Shown here one piece after another: positions 34,912 through 48,782 of a stretch of 64,000 nt of DNA. The notes beneath the pieces are model-generated. The model ran no database searches and was not told the origin of the DNA. It was given only the letters and a program-made list of their open reading frames with translations. The DNA is from Cinclus cinclus (lineage: Eukaryota > Chordata > Aves > Passeriformes > Cinclidae), in NCBI RefSeq assembly GCF_963662255.1, contig NC_085046.1, positions 142,429,762 to 142,493,761 of the forward strand, written 5' to 3'. The position numbers and the translations under genes are program-made. Position 1 is the first letter of the stretch; every line of letters begins with the position of its first letter.

Positions 34912-37434
34912 CTAAACACACAAGAAAAAAACCCAGCCCTTTTATTAGGGCCCTTTTATAGCCCTTTTGTCTTTTTTTTTTAAATAAATCATCCACACAT
35001 TGGAATGGAAAGTCAAGAGCTTTTGTATGCGAACTGTCTCTATTACCCTTGTAGATACCCTTACTTTTCTATATTAAGCACTTTCAGGGGAAACATCTGA
35101 AATTTAAGGACTGAGGTTCTTATATATATCCTTCTTTATATATCCAAATGGTTGGAGAAGGTGTGCACTTTTTTCTTCATCTCTGTCTCAGAACTATAAT
35201 GAAGTATCTCCTAAAAAACAAGAAATAATGTCTTTTTTTTTTTTTTTTAATAATGTGTTATAACCAGGGAAGAAAACTCACATGGAAAACTAAAGAAAAT
35301 ATGGTCACATTAGCATCTTTGTAAAAAATTACTATTTCTCAGTGGTTTGCTTCTTCTGAGTGCTACAGCCTCAATGTTTACTTGTGTGTCTTGCTGTTCT
35401 TGCGGCACAGAGAAGATGAAAATAGACTTTTGGAGTGGGAACTTCAAGGGTTTTTATATGTGAAAAGATCTCAGAAGAGGGGTTGAACCTAGTTAAAATG
35501 GGCTAATTAGGTTGTAAATAATCCTAAACTCAACTCTGAAGATTAAATCCCTGCCCTGAATCGAAAAGACAATTACTCTGAAAATGGTTGCTCTCTCGTG
35601 AGAAGCCTAGCCTTACTTTCTCATCTTTCATGAGAAGTTCCTCTCCTGCTGGAGAGAGATGTGTTCCACTGGTTCAGAGCTGAGGCAGCTGGTTTGATAG
35701 AGCTGATTCTTCACCTTCAGTACCATGTAAAGTTCAAACCATGGTGTAATAGTTTGTAAATAGTCTTATAAATCAGGTCAGTGTCCAGAGAAAATACTGC
35801 AAACAATGCTTAGTATAAAGCTAGTGACTTGTATTCTGCTAGAGACATAAGTTTACTTTCCCCAGGTGAAGAAGAAAAGAAAGAATCTGAGCTCATTCTG
35901 CACACACCGCAGATAAAGATTTGACACCCTGAGACAGCCCTTTGTGGTAAAGGCTCTGCTCAAGCAATAACATTAGCAGTGGGCTCTAGATTTTCACAAC
36001 AGCAGCCAAATTTGAAAACTTCAGACCAAGCATCACTGTCAGATCACTGAATGGTCCTTTTAATATCCTGGTTTACTCTCAGTTTTCAAGTGCACATGGT
36101 TCACATCACAGTTAGTCAAGATAGTTTATTTCAGCAAACTCATCAAAGAGAGGACAGAGATAAGCCACATGGAAAGGTGAAAGGGGCAGTCAAAGATAAT
36201 GAACATCAACTAGACAGCCTAGAGATCTACACATCAAAAAAATGGTGAAGAAGATATACACTTTCTACTCATAAAGTGGCTTTTGAATGTTTTCAAGTGT
36301 GTTAAAGGAAAAAAGGGTTTGTATACATGATGCCCTTCAACACACATATTCTGAAGATGTGTTTGGGGTCCTAATGGGCTCTGACTGAGACTAGACTTTC
36401 TCAGCTTATACAGCAGTAGCACAAAAATAGTCATTTTAAAATCAGCAGCTTTACTTCTATGATGTATCATCAAGATCTACTGCCAGTCACTGCTTACTGT
36501 AGTGATTAAATAAACAAATATTCCACCATAATTTACACCTTTTCCAAATGACTGAGGTGATTTTTGGTTTTGTGTATCCTGTAATATTTTGTAAAAATAC
36601 CCATAAGTTTAAAATATGCCATTTATAAATATGCCATAAGTTTTAAAAGTTTATACTTAAAAGACTCAAGATAGTGTTAGATTTATTGTAGTTGTGCAGC
36701 ATTTGATTTGCCTTAGAGAGTTGGGAAATGTTTTGTAGTGTATTTTTGTTAGAAGCATTTTGTGTCTGGTGTTTGAATATGTTCTTGGAGCCAGTGTACT
36801 GCAGATTCTTCCAAGTAACCTGCTGGCTTTGTAACTTGCTTGTGATGCTTGGATTCTGGATACAGAGGTCCAATAGCCTATTTTAGCTCTGCATTCTGGC
36901 TGAAAGAGTAATTTATTAATCTATCAAGAGAAATCAGCTATCGCTTTTGCTAAGTTCATCTGAAGTATTCTAAAAGTATTCAGAAAGAGAATACACAGTG
37001 GTGCTTCATCTTCAGTTACTTTCCAATAGTAATCTCTTTGGACCTAACAACTAACTGCAGCTGCATGTGCATTTATGGAAGTGTGCCTCCAGCTGAAGTG
37101 GAATACATCTACTGGTCCCACATCTATGAGATCTGTAGTTAATGGATTGTGTGAAATTAGAAAGGGTAAGGCATATGGCAACTCCATGGTGTTGTAGTTA
37201 ACATCTAAATAACTTATTTTTGCTACAAGACCTCAAAAATATTTCAGTTTAAATGTGTGGACTCGCAGCTACAGTCTTGCAATTCTAAAAAAGAAAGAAA
37301 AACTGGCCTCTTCCAAAGAAGTATAACACTCACAGCAGGAAGGGTTTTTCAGATTCAAGCAGATTGAGTGGCCAAAACAATTTGTGAACTACACAGAAAT
37401 AAATCTCCTGCAGAGAGAGGCAAAGGTTGGCACT
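34912..37434. other. Non-coding, no gene seen
   Basis: Unique AT-rich DNA. Three close GCCCTTTT copies lie at 34936-34968. The near-repeat AAATATGCCAT occurs twice at 36611-36640. Only short chance frames are present. Confidence 0.55.
35233..35248. repeat. T16 homopolymer
   Basis: Sixteen consecutive T's with no recognisable element beside them. Confidence 0.92.
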
Positions 37435-37873
<439 letters not shown>

Positions 37874-40800
37874 ATATTTAATTTTGCAAATAGGACAAAC
37901 ACAAGGAACAATCTCTTAATTAATCACTTTCTTCTTGGTGTAACTCTCATCAGGAAAAATGGTCACATTACGACCACACATGGTATCTTTGCATGTAATT
38001 TCTCTGACGGTAATAATTTGTGGATGGATTAATTGTTTTCACTGAAAAAGAAGCATTTTTAAGAAATCAAAAGGCAAATTTTCTAATTTTTCTTAATTTA
38101 TTTTGCAAAGCAAAAATCTCAACTAATTATTTATTACAGCTCAGTTATCTGTTTCAAGATATTTGGAAGTAGAGATATGTTATTAACCCTGATTATAAAA
38201 AGGGGAAACAAGAACATACATGGATAAAAAGCTCCAGATTTTCAGTGAAATTTGGGCTTCTGTAACCTATTGATTTCTAAATGTCTTAACCAAGGTCAAA
38301 AGCTTTTGTAACAGAATAGGGTCCTGAATTAAGCTAGTGGAACATCTTTCATCTTAACTGCTGTGGTGGTAAAATCCAATGGTATTTTGAAAAATAAATT
38401 CAAAAGTATATTAATATGTAGCTATGTTGCTACAAAGGAAGCAAGGAACACACTAATAACTAATTTTTTCCCCAGTCAATGTAATACAAAATAACAGCAG
38501 CTTTGGGAGATGTCATTCTCAGCCACATCTGAAAATAATGTGTACTTTTTAAAATGCAGGCATGTGGGAAATCATGGTGATTTAGTGACTGCATAATATG
38601 TTTGATTTATGAGGAATCCTAGTTTGTGCCTGAACTCTGTGAGCCAAGGAAGAATCTTTGACAATTCAGTAGAAGAGTGGGGGGAAAATCCAACAAAAAA
38701 ACCTTTGGCAGATAATTTTGTGGACACATAATCTAAGCATCTATACACAGACATTTGTGTGTTCAGCAATGTGTCAAATAGCTGTATTGTTTTAAATCTT
38801 AATTAGTGTGCAGGAATGATTATAGTTTGGTTTTCTTTTTCCCTTGTACTTAGTTCCTAATTTGTCTGAATCACACACACTTAATGAAAACCTGCTTTAT
38901 AGTTCAGGCAATGCAGCTCAGTGGGGTTGTTTTCCTTTGCGCTCCAGGCATATCTACAATATCTGGCTTGATTAATCTGTTGCCTTTGTGTAGCTCATTT
39001 TAAATGTCAAATGGGTTGCTAATGTGGGAAAACATTCTGGGCCAAATTCATCTTCCAGCAACACCTGTGCTGCCTAAGCAAAATCCACAGCACCCTATAT
39101 CAGTAAAAAGAGAGCCAAACTTGTAGCTCATTCAGAACAAAGAAAATACTCAAATCTTGGGTAAATTTTTCAATGCATGTAAGAATTGAGTAGCTATAAT
39201 TAAGCCTCTTATCAATATTAAAGGAAGTCCACTAAAATCAATATTGTCTAAAATTTACAGAACCAAGATTTTTCCTTTTACAATGGTCCCATCACCACAC
39301 AAGTCAGGATTTTTCTTTTTTCTTCTTCTTAAGGGCAACTCATTCATATTTCCTTTTACATGTATCTGTACTTGCATTTATTGCTGTCTGAAACATTTGT
39401 TTAATTTTCATGCTTTCCACGTAAAATATTGATGAAACCACATAAAGATATTCTGTCTGTCTAACCAAAGGTCAGTGGAATATCTATAAAGTTAGGGATT
39501 TACTTCAAAGTACTAAAATTTGCCCTAAACCAGGACACTGATGTTTTAATATCAGTGGAAAGAACTTTAAACTCTTCACCTTACTCCATCTTTCCATGGC
39601 ACTTTAGCTTGACCAAACTAGTTTTAATTAGCCAGCCTAAATTCATCTTCTTTTTTTCCTAGTTTGGGTGGGGTTTTTGGTTTTTTTTTTTTTTTTTTTG
39701 ATTTGCCTTTTATTTTGCTGTGGACACATGGTGATGGCTGTATAACTGTCACAACCTATGTGAGGTTACAGTGCTAGGTGCCTGAGCAATATTTATGTAT
39801 TCAAGGCCTTCTGAGAGGTATTTACAGATGAAAAACATAGAAAATCTGTCAAACTTCAGGTAGCCTGAAGAAACAAAACAGGCAATGGAAAAACTTGCTC
39901 CAGCAAGTTTAGGAATAACTCCCATAGACCTCCATGCTCCCATGGCTGCACAAGATCTAAGAATGGAACTGAGGGGCACCCCAAGCAAAATCGATGGACA
40001 TCTCCAAAACTGTGATTCATCCCATCTTAATATGTCATATGAATCCATGGGTTTACATCTGTCACCCAAGTGAGTCTGGAGAGGGATTGGGTGACTTAGC
40101 CTGAATGTCTGACTGAGCTATCTGCAAAACCTCTCATCCTAATTAACTGGCTCTAATCATCCTTAATTGAGTTTGCAGAAGAGTAATACAAAATTCCAGA
40201 ATTTTGAACCTCAAGAGAATCTTTCTCAACAGTCCTGCAGAGAATAAAGAAAGCTACTGAATGTTAGCCTGTAATATATTCAGAAGGCAGACGAATCAGA
40301 CTGCAGACTGCTAAGACTATCATTAAAAATCAAAGTTGAACTCAGTGGTGTGGTCATTTACATACTACAGATACATAATTTTTTTCTGACTCAACAGGAC
40401 TTTTTAGTGTGGTTTTTTTTTTATATGAATATTTGCTTTTGAGCTCAGCAATATTTTAACAGGTTATGCTGGCAGGTTGTATCTACAGGTATCTCTTTTA
40501 GAAGCATCCCAGGTGGATTCCAAATATTGCTTTCTACAAAGCTGTGAGCTCCTTGACCACTTCAAAGGCAGGCATTCCTGCTGATCTAGCAAGCTGAGAA
40601 TGCAAGCTTTACATGGTAACAAAGCCTATGATGCAAACCTAGAAAAGCTCATCAGCAGTGCTTCATATATTTGAGAGCTGAAAATGTGATGACTTCCCTT
40701 CACTTAGAGACAAATTCTCTGCTGAGTGCAGAGCTGCACCAAAATGTAGTGATGGAGGCCTTGCTGCCTCAGCTGCTTCTTCAGCAAAGAAACTTAGGTC

Positions 40801-43800
40801 CAGCACTCATTACACCAGTATAACCTTGAATCAGTCCCAGCTTCAGATCCACACCTTAAATACAATCTGTATGCAGAGCAAGCCATGTTGAAATAACAAC
40901 AGACATAAAATTCACAGGGGACAATACTGAAAGAGCAATTCTGAAGGACAACACTTTTTTAGACATACTGAGTAGAGAAGCTCTTTTCCTTTTCCTTGGA
41001 GACTTGTATCAAAGAATGTTTTTTAGGCCAGTGACAAGTACAATGCAGAGGTTTTGATTAGCCCTCATTGTAGATATGGAGGCAGCATCTAGAGATTGGC
41101 TACTTCAGAACTTTTGCTGTGAACTTTAATGCTGATCTTAGCAGTGTATTTGTCAGGCTCTCCATTCTGAACCCACTGCTCATGACATACCTCAGTTAAC
41201 ACAGTGGTTCACTGTTCTTTTATTTAGTTGTTTGGTTTCCTCTTTATTTTTTGCTCTCAGAAAATACTGAAATGAATCTTGCCTTTTAAAGCCCATAGAT
41301 ACTCTTTCTGCATAGACTCTGTGATTTTTTTGAACAGAAAATACAGCAGCATATCCTGAATTAAAATTGTCAACTTCCAGTAAGGATGAGTTTAATTATT
41401 TTACTGACCTAAACAGGAAATAATGTGTCTTTCCATCCAAATCCATGAAGAACTACTTCTACTTTAAGTTTTTAATTTTGGTGAGTGAGTTATCTAAGCT
41501 GCAAGTCTGCAGAGCCTTGCATGGAAGGGAAAGAACAAGAAGAAGAACAGGAACCTAACAGGTTCACGGAGCTGCCCTGCAGAGCAGCCTGTGCAGAAAG
41601 ATGATTGTCTTCTAGGCAAGTTTGAGGATCCAGAAACCAACTCAACAACCATGGAGACTGAGCTATTCAAAAGCAGCCTGAGCAGCAACACCAATATGAG
41701 CTTCCTCTCCACATGGGTTCCAAGCCTGGTGAGGGTTCACAGGAAGGAACAAAGAATCGTTTGCCTGTTCAGTCCTTGGGCTGCCATCCAAGGCCCACAG
41801 CAAGAATGTCAGTGGTGGTGGAGGACTCTGTGATGTGGTGTGCCCTCTCTGTCGCTCCAAAACTGTCTATGCTTTCCTTATTCTCTTTGTATTCTTGGAA
41901 ATTCCAAATTGTTTTGTTTTTCTTTGTTTTTTTAAAAAAGAGGGTAACCAGAAACATTCTATAAATCAACAGTATTCTTCCAGAAGGGCATTTTGCTGCC
42001 TCGTTTCTACCCACATCACCTTCAGCCCTTAACAGCAGTTGACTTCTGAGGCTGTGTTTGTCAGTGTGCCCAAAGACTTGTGGTTTCCTAACCACTGTGG
42101 TCCTTAGAGACTGATCAACAGAATCAGCTCAATACAGGATTCAGTGTTGACAGGAACACAATCACCCCAGTCTGGCACTGCAAGTAATTAAATGCGTAAA
42201 TCATACAAAATTTAGTGAGATTTAAGCACCGGGTCTTGTCATCTGCCTTTAGCCACATTAGTCATCCCAGCCATTTTAGTTAGCATGGTACAGGTTTGAC
42301 CACAATTTGAAGATGTAAAAAATATGTCCTCTTTAATGATCCTCAAGGTACAGAAAGGTTCTTACCAGTAGGCAATATAAGAAATGCTACAATGATTGAT
42401 AGTAGACATGGAGATTATTAACTTATCACCAGGCAAGCAGAGAGAGTTTGGAGAGTAGGTACAGGATCACCAAAAGCAGATAAGGTGGTGCTAAATCAAT
42501 TTTTATCTATACCTCTTCCAGCCCAATTTTTTCTACGCATCCAAGTTGGATTACTCTTGTATAACTCACTTCTGCAGTAAATGTTACTTACAGTTACATA
42601 CAGAATCTTACCTTTTGTTCCTACTTCAATTACACTGTACTGTAATTTATTAGTACAGATTTCCTAATGATTTTTTCTCTTAGAGAATATTAAGCAATCA
42701 CTGGTTCAGAAATATAACTCAATGCAATGATAAGTTCCACCACCCAATATACTGTCAAGGAAAGGTATTTGTTGTAGTAGTTCTAGAGAATTGTCCTTTG
42801 AGAATGGCATTTTGAAGTGTTCACCTAAATTAGAGTTGTACCATAAATATGACAAGTTTAAACTACAGCAGCTGAGAAATTATATATATGAAAAATTGCA
42901 GGGATATGATCTTTTTGCACTGGCCCATAAAGATTAAATCTCCTGGGTTAAGTACCCAGAACACAGCAGTTGTGTCAAGATAATAGCTAGAATGATGCTC
43001 AGAGAAATGTTTCTCATGGTTATTTCTCAGAGCTTTGATGTTTTCTTTGAAGGAAATGCCTTTTGTCGATTACAGGTGCAAAGCTAGTGTGGTGGCCCCA
43101 GGGTGAGCACTCTCCTGGGGAAATATTGCAGAAAGGCAAACAAGGTAAGTGACCACTGAAGGGTTGGTCTGAGTGCCAGTTCATCTCTGAGCTCTCAAGT
43201 TCTAAGAATGCCCCAAACATCCCTTGTTAAAGCAGCACCCCTGCCAACCGGGAAAATCATATCATTCCAGCAGAATTTGTCAGAAATTAGGTCAAGAAGA
43301 TGGTTAAAATAATTCCTTGAATTTCTGTAACAATAACAGAATACCCCAAGAACTTTCTGAGAGACCTAGGTACTTTGGAATGTATAACTTGTAAAAAAAT
43401 CTGTAGATTATTTGGGCTGTGATAATGAATACTGTTTTTTCCTTCCACTTTTTCCTGGAGTAGAAATTCTAAACTGTACCTATTATACCTACCCTGTGTA
43501 ACCATTCCCATTATTTGACTTGGACTGTTGTAGATAAACATGTAGCCATGAAACTGTAGCTTTTGGTGTGATGGTTACCTTTGTTAAACATTCCAGCTAA
43601 GCTCCTAAGCATCAGGAGTCTGAAGAGGACCCGAGGTACATTGGGTGCAAACACAACATATATGCTGTGACAAGAGAGATCAGTGTCATCTTTAGCATGC
43701 AAGTGAAGGGTTTTGAGCCAGCAGAGAAAGGAGACCGTGGCCTGTGTGCAGCACAGTCTTCTGCTACCCTCTATGGAAGAATGATGCACACTTCACTGGC

Positions 43801-44394
43801 ACTCTACACCTTTTAATTGTTGCAGAAACGCTGGAAAGTGTTCAGAAAAAAAAAAGTTTAAAATGTAAGACGTTTTGAAGATGATGACATTTTTGTCTGT
43901 GGAGACACTTAAAAGGTTTTAATCTGTTTATCTGATCAGAAGAAGAGAGGGAGAGTTTACAAGTATGAATCTTTCTCCCAGGAAGAGGAGAGTGGATACT
44001 AAGAAGTGCTTTGATCTAGGAGAGAAAGGCATCATGTATTGCAGGAAGCAACAGCCAAATATTTAACAGTGAGTGTTATTAACCAGTACAACAAACCACT
44101 GGCAGCACATATGCATTTTCTTTCTATAATGCCTCTTTAAGATGAAGTAGAAGCAGACATAGCTTTCATAAAAAATAAGTAGGTGATATTTAAAGGACTC
44201 TAATATATCATAGTCCTAGGTAAACAGTCTAATCGTACCTCTTGGTCTTAAACTCTGAAATAATTTCCATTTGTGACACATATATTTATTTCCTTCACAT
44301 AAAATTGGTTGCTGTTAAAAACACACACCATTAAAAAAATCAAAGAAACAAAGTTAAATCACAACAGAAAGTAAATACACAAGGCAGATTCACA
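37874..44394. other. Non-coding, no gene supported
   Basis: About 6.5 kb, mostly unique and AT-rich, with a T-run listed separately. The stretch 41500-41870 is richer in G+C and has short open frames on both strands; see the findings. A possible MIR relic near 38270-38335 was too weak to call. No gene, RNA or further transposon is recognised. Confidence 0.5.
39681..39699. repeat. T19 homopolymer
   Basis: Nineteen T's after a GT-rich leader (GGGTGGGGTTTTTGG). Low complexity. Confidence 0.93.
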
Positions 44395-45165
44395 CACACA
44401 GAATCACTCAAAATCTGCTGAGTTGGAAGGAATACACAAGGATCATCGAATTCAACTCTTAATCCTGCACAGCTCCATCTTTAAGAGTCACTCCATGTGC
44501 CTGCATCGCTCAAACAGTTCTTGAAGTCTGCCAGCCTTGGTGCCATGACCACCGAGGGGAACCTGTTCCAGTGCCCAGCCACTCTCTGGGTGGAGAACCT
44601 TTTCCTAATATCCACCCTAGATCTGACACAACTTCATGCTGTTCCCTTGGCTCCTGTCATGAGTCACCACAGAGAAGAGATCATTGTCCACTTCTCTTCT
44701 TCCCCTCATGAGGGGAAGCTGTAACTGCAGTGAGGTCTCCCCTCAGACTCCTCCAGGCTGAACAGACCAAGTGACCTCAGCCACTCCTCAAGGCTCTTCA
44801 CCATTTTTGTTGTCCTCCTTTGGACACTCTCTGACACCTTAATGTCTTTCTTACGTTTTGTCACCCAAAACTGCACACAGGACTGCAGGTGAGGCAGCCC
44901 AGAGCAGAGCAGAGCAGGACAATCCCTCCCTTGCCTGTCTGGTGATGCTGTCCCTGATGTCCCCCAGGACAGGGCTGGCCCTCCTGGCTGCCAGGGCACT
45001 GCTGGCTCATGGTCAACTTTCCACTGACCAGGACTCCTTGGTCCCTTTCTGTGGTGCTGCTTTCCAGCCTCTCATTCCCCAGTCTATCCACACGTCCAGG
45101 ATTGCCCCATGCCAGGTGCAGAATCCAGAACTTCCTTCTTATTGAACTTCATTTAGTTGGTGATT
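44395..45165 (-). mobile_element. CR1 LINE, 5'-truncated 3' end
   Basis: A long CR1 3' fragment in reverse orientation. Read on the plus strand it starts with the reverse-complement tail (CACAGAATCACTC at about 44397, with a short CA expansion before it) and then GAGTTGGAAGGA. It continues with AACCTGTTCCAGTGCCCAGC near 44560, CTCTGGGTGGAGAACCTTTT near 44583, CTCCTCCAGGCTGAACAGAC near 44748, GTGACCTCAGCCACTCCTCA near 44771, TTTGTTGTCCTCCTTTGGAC near 44805, AAAACTGCACACAGGACTGC near 44867 and a GCTGGCTCATGGTCAACTT block near 45001. These are standard CR1 landmarks in the right order. Open frames on both strands inside (44497-44724, 44706-44999, 44858-45145) are remnants or chance. It is the best-preserved CR1 in the window and the longest apart from nothing but the old 28.6-kb relic. 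Confidence 0.94.
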
Positions 45166-45728
45166 GCAAATCTTTCATTCACATTCCAGACTGCAGGCTA
45201 TAACTGTAAATAGCTACTTCTGCTGCAGATTAGGAAAAAAGAAAAAGTGAAACAATTATGTTAAGTGTTTTTTTGTAGTTCTCATAAAATATTTTCTGCA
45301 TTTAAAGCTCTTGAAAAAATTCTAGTGAACGCAAAATCAGATAAAAAGCTGTGGGTCTGAGCCCTCTTCACTTTTTGGGCTCTTCACAGTCTACTGGGAT
45401 CTGAACACGTGTGCTACAGCTTTTTTTCACAAAAAGTGTCTATTTTCTTATAGGAAAAACAACTTTTGTGGAATAAATCTCCCAAGGACAATTTGGATGG
45501 AATACTGCATGGAACGGGATCTCTGCACTGCATTGTATTGACACCTAATAAATAACTTCTTGGCTATATGCATGATAAAAGCAACTCTTTAATTTGCATG
45601 GTGCAAAATGCTAAACATTTTTCACTAGATGGGAGGTAAAAAGAATCCAGACTATAGAATGGGATTACTCTGTAGTTCTTTAAGTATCTTCTAGAGGAAA
45701 TCAACTATTACTCGCTTTTTTACATGCC
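45166..45728. other. Non-coding, no gene seen
   Basis: Unique AT-rich flank of the CR1 copy. Nothing recognisable. Confidence 0.6.
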
Positions 45729-45820
45729 AGAAGAACATCTCAGTGAACTGCAGTGATTCATTCAAAGTCACCAGATACACAAGTGGCAGAAGACAGATGT
45801 GCTGAATGTCTGCTTGGTGA
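45729..45820 (-). repeat. MIR-like SINE relic
   Basis: On the plus strand, TGATTCATTCAAAGTCACCA (about 45753-45772), GATACACAAGTGGCAGAAGA and GAATGTCTGC (about 45803) line up with the reverse complement of the MIR core (GTGACTTGCCCAAGGTCACACAGCTAGTAAGTGGCAGAGC). The core is recognisable, but head and tail are not. Confidence 0.62.
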
Positions 45821-48728
45821 TCTATATTTCAAGCAATCTTAAAAAATGTTCTTTCCCCTTATATATAGAATGCCTTTGCATATCTTTAAATCCCTTGTGC
45901 TTAAACTGTGTTCGGGTCTGTGAGACTGTAAGATTTCTGTATGTATTTGTTCTATGCATGTTGCTGGCAAAGACAGTAGGAAAGCTGGCCAAAACTCAGG
46001 TATTTTACTTACATCTGGAAGCTGATTTTGAAGACCTGGGGCAAAATTCTGGCCCAACTGAATTTAATGGCAAAACTTCAATGGGGCAGACTTTCACCCC
46101 TGGGAACTAAGCGAAAGTATCTCCACCCTTATAAGCTGAGAACGGAAACTTCCTTTCAACAAGACATTATCTGCTACTACCTAATCCACAGTAGTTCAAA
46201 AAAGAGTTTTATAATCTGTTCAGTCAGCTGTCTATGGGAAATAAGAATAAGAATCATGGTAAAATCCATTTCACCAACATATGAATACAGACATCAATTA
46301 ATTAATTTATATTCAACAAAAAAACAATGACAAAGCATTACACCTATATTGCAGAGACCTATTTGATACTGATTTAGACTGCAACAACTGGGGCTGTTTC
46401 TGTTTACATTATTTTTCCAGATTTCACATTTATATCACTTTGCCTTGACTTTGCCAAAATTTACTATAGGGTTAAGGTAACTTAAAGAAGCAACAGTGCC
46501 CTCTCGCAAAATCATAAGCAGTCAGAACCTGATATCCTGAATGAAGAAAAAAAAAAAGAAAATGTCTTCAGAATTCAGAAGAAAAAAAAGAACAGCAGGG
46601 TTGGGGGAAAAATAAAACTCTTTTTTATTTCAAACAAATGTTAATTCAAAGCTAAGTGGAAAGAATCACCACAATTGCTTCTAAGACTTATATGTCTGGG
46701 CCTCATTTGTTTGGAATTTTCCAAAATCTTTCAGTTCTAAGAACCTAAAGTCATTCTCTGCCTTGTGACTGGATGCTACAAGGCATTGTTGAAACTCAAA
46801 CTTTGAGTCATTACAACAAAATGATGCCAAGATATTTGTCCAGATGTTCCCTATTCTTCCGTTTTAAAATATAGAATAAGGGGATGAGGAAACCTGGGTG
46901 GAATCCTTCTTCTGCTTTTTGCAAAGGGTAAAAGCTGTGAAATCTTTGGGGCTGACCACTAGGACTTCAGAATACCTGAGTTTAGGCCATCACCAAAGTG
47001 GGTTGCTAAAAGAAAGTAGATTCTGGAATTAAGGCCCAAAAATACCCCATAACAAAATTGATCACTCAAGTCCAAGTGATTGTCAGCATCAGTTTTATAA
47101 GAGGAAATTTTCATAGTTATTGGTTAACTCTGCAAGTTCACAGTGAAAGGCTAAAGACTTGTCCTAATCCAGGCTATTTAACAGCACGTTTACTTCCATT
47201 TACTTTGTTTTGTTGCTTCCTCTCTATCTCATTCATTTTATTTTATTAGCTCTCTGGTCATGACTCAAGGCACTCACCTCTCAGCTTCAGACAAAGCATT
47301 TTCTCAGGTGTTGCTATCCTAGTAACATCAATTAGTAATTGATTCACATATATCACTTTCCAAGGTAGCAGTGCTGAGGTTACGGTGAGGAGACAAAAAC
47401 AAGGAGGGCTATAAATTACAGCAGCACATTTAGTGGGCACAGAGGAGCACAGCAAAGCAGCAGGTCAGATGCCTCTTTGCTAATATTGTAATGTACTTGG
47501 AAAAGAAAGATATAAACACTAGTCATGTTCTGAGTATGACTCAAGCATATTAGAAATCATGCTTTGAAATGCACTAGTTACCTGCTGAAAGAGCATATGA
47601 GATTTTCAGATCTGCTTGATTCAGTCAACATTGGGATTTTATGCAGATGCAGCTAAAATGTTCTAAAGTTCACAAATCAGGAGAGTGGGCAAAGGGAAAA
47701 GTCACAAATATTCCAATAAACAGTCCTGTATCTATGAAGTAGTCTACAGTATTAGGAAAGGGTTTCACTTCAGACAAGTGAGGTCAAACAATATCAAGAG
47801 ACCTCAGGCTAAACTTACAAGCATCTGGAACAGGGGCAGACTTTTGAAAAGAATCCAGTTTAAGCTCATTTGTGACATTTATTCCTTAGCTTGACTTTGC
47901 CTTATTTTATACATATAGCTTTATGATTCACCTTTTTATCTATTTTTTTCATTGTTTGCCTGACTTTCTTTTCTTTGCTATTTCTCTCAAATCGCTCCCA
48001 TTTATACTCTCCTATTTGCTCTTAACCTTAATGCTTTATCTTTCCCTCTGTATCTCACTCCTATTGACTCAATTGCTAGTGATTTTATTTCTAATTCATT
48101 CTGCTATTAATATTGCATGTGAAGGTTATTCAGTGTCATTTACTTTGTTCTTCTCCCAAAGTCCTTTTACCTTTTCCTAATACACAAAAAATGCAGGATG
48201 GCCAAAGATGGGAGATGGAATACAAAAGGGGGAGGTGGTTAGACTTCATGATATGAGAGTATAAATTTCACAATATTTGGAGCTACAGGGTGGGGAAGTA
48301 AAACTCAAATGACTGAAAAAGAAATCTAAGTTCTGTTTGCACCATCCCATGAGAGATTACTGCCTGGCGCCAGATATTCAACAGCAAACATTTGAAGGTT
48401 TGTGTGAAAAATACTGTCTCTCCCTTGAATAACAATAATGATCTCAGGCAGGCAGAGAGACACCTTTGCAAAACTGGAATTCAGTGTGCCAACCTGCTTC
48501 CTGTCTTCTTCATATATTTGGCCAGGGACAAGTAGCTTGATATTCTGGTGCCAAGGCAGGTGGTCCAACTTTTGCAACTAATCCTTTCCCAGAACGCCCT
48601 TTGTAACAGCCTGAGAACTCGAAAGACACTATGGAGGCTTCAAAGCAGCTCTTTTTGTTTAATGAAGCTGTGTGTCACTCTGGATGTGCATCCTATGATA
48701 TTAATGGTCTCAAGCCAAAATAAAGGGG
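45821..48728. other. Non-coding, no gene seen
   Basis: Unique AT-rich DNA. 46544-46562 is an A-rich run. 47920-48070 is strongly pyrimidine-rich, which gives a spuriously hydrophobic 85-codon frame (47923-48180). No gene is supported. Confidence 0.5.
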
Positions 48729-48782
48729 AGTTGGATAACAGCTCAAAATTTTGCTAGTTGGATAACAGCTCAAAATTTTACT
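48729..48782. repeat. 27-bp tandem duplication
   Basis: Two head-to-tail copies of a 27-bp unit beginning AGTTGGATAACAGCTCAAAA, at 48729-48755 and 48756-48782, with a single G/A difference near the end. Such high identity suggests a recent event. Confidence 0.95.

Noticed and set aside
38270..38335. Possible minus-strand MIR (AACCAAGGTCAAAAGC)
   Set aside because: The match is suggestive but short and not supported by neighbouring blocks. A model search would be needed.
44101..44130. GGCAGCACATATGC, resembling the start of U6 snRNA
   Set aside because: Only about a dozen bases agree. The rest of the U6 sequence is absent and no promoter elements are seen.
47923..48180. Hydrophobic 85-codon frame that looks like a membrane protein
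   Set aside because: The segment is pyrimidine-rich, so F/L/S codons arise from composition alone.
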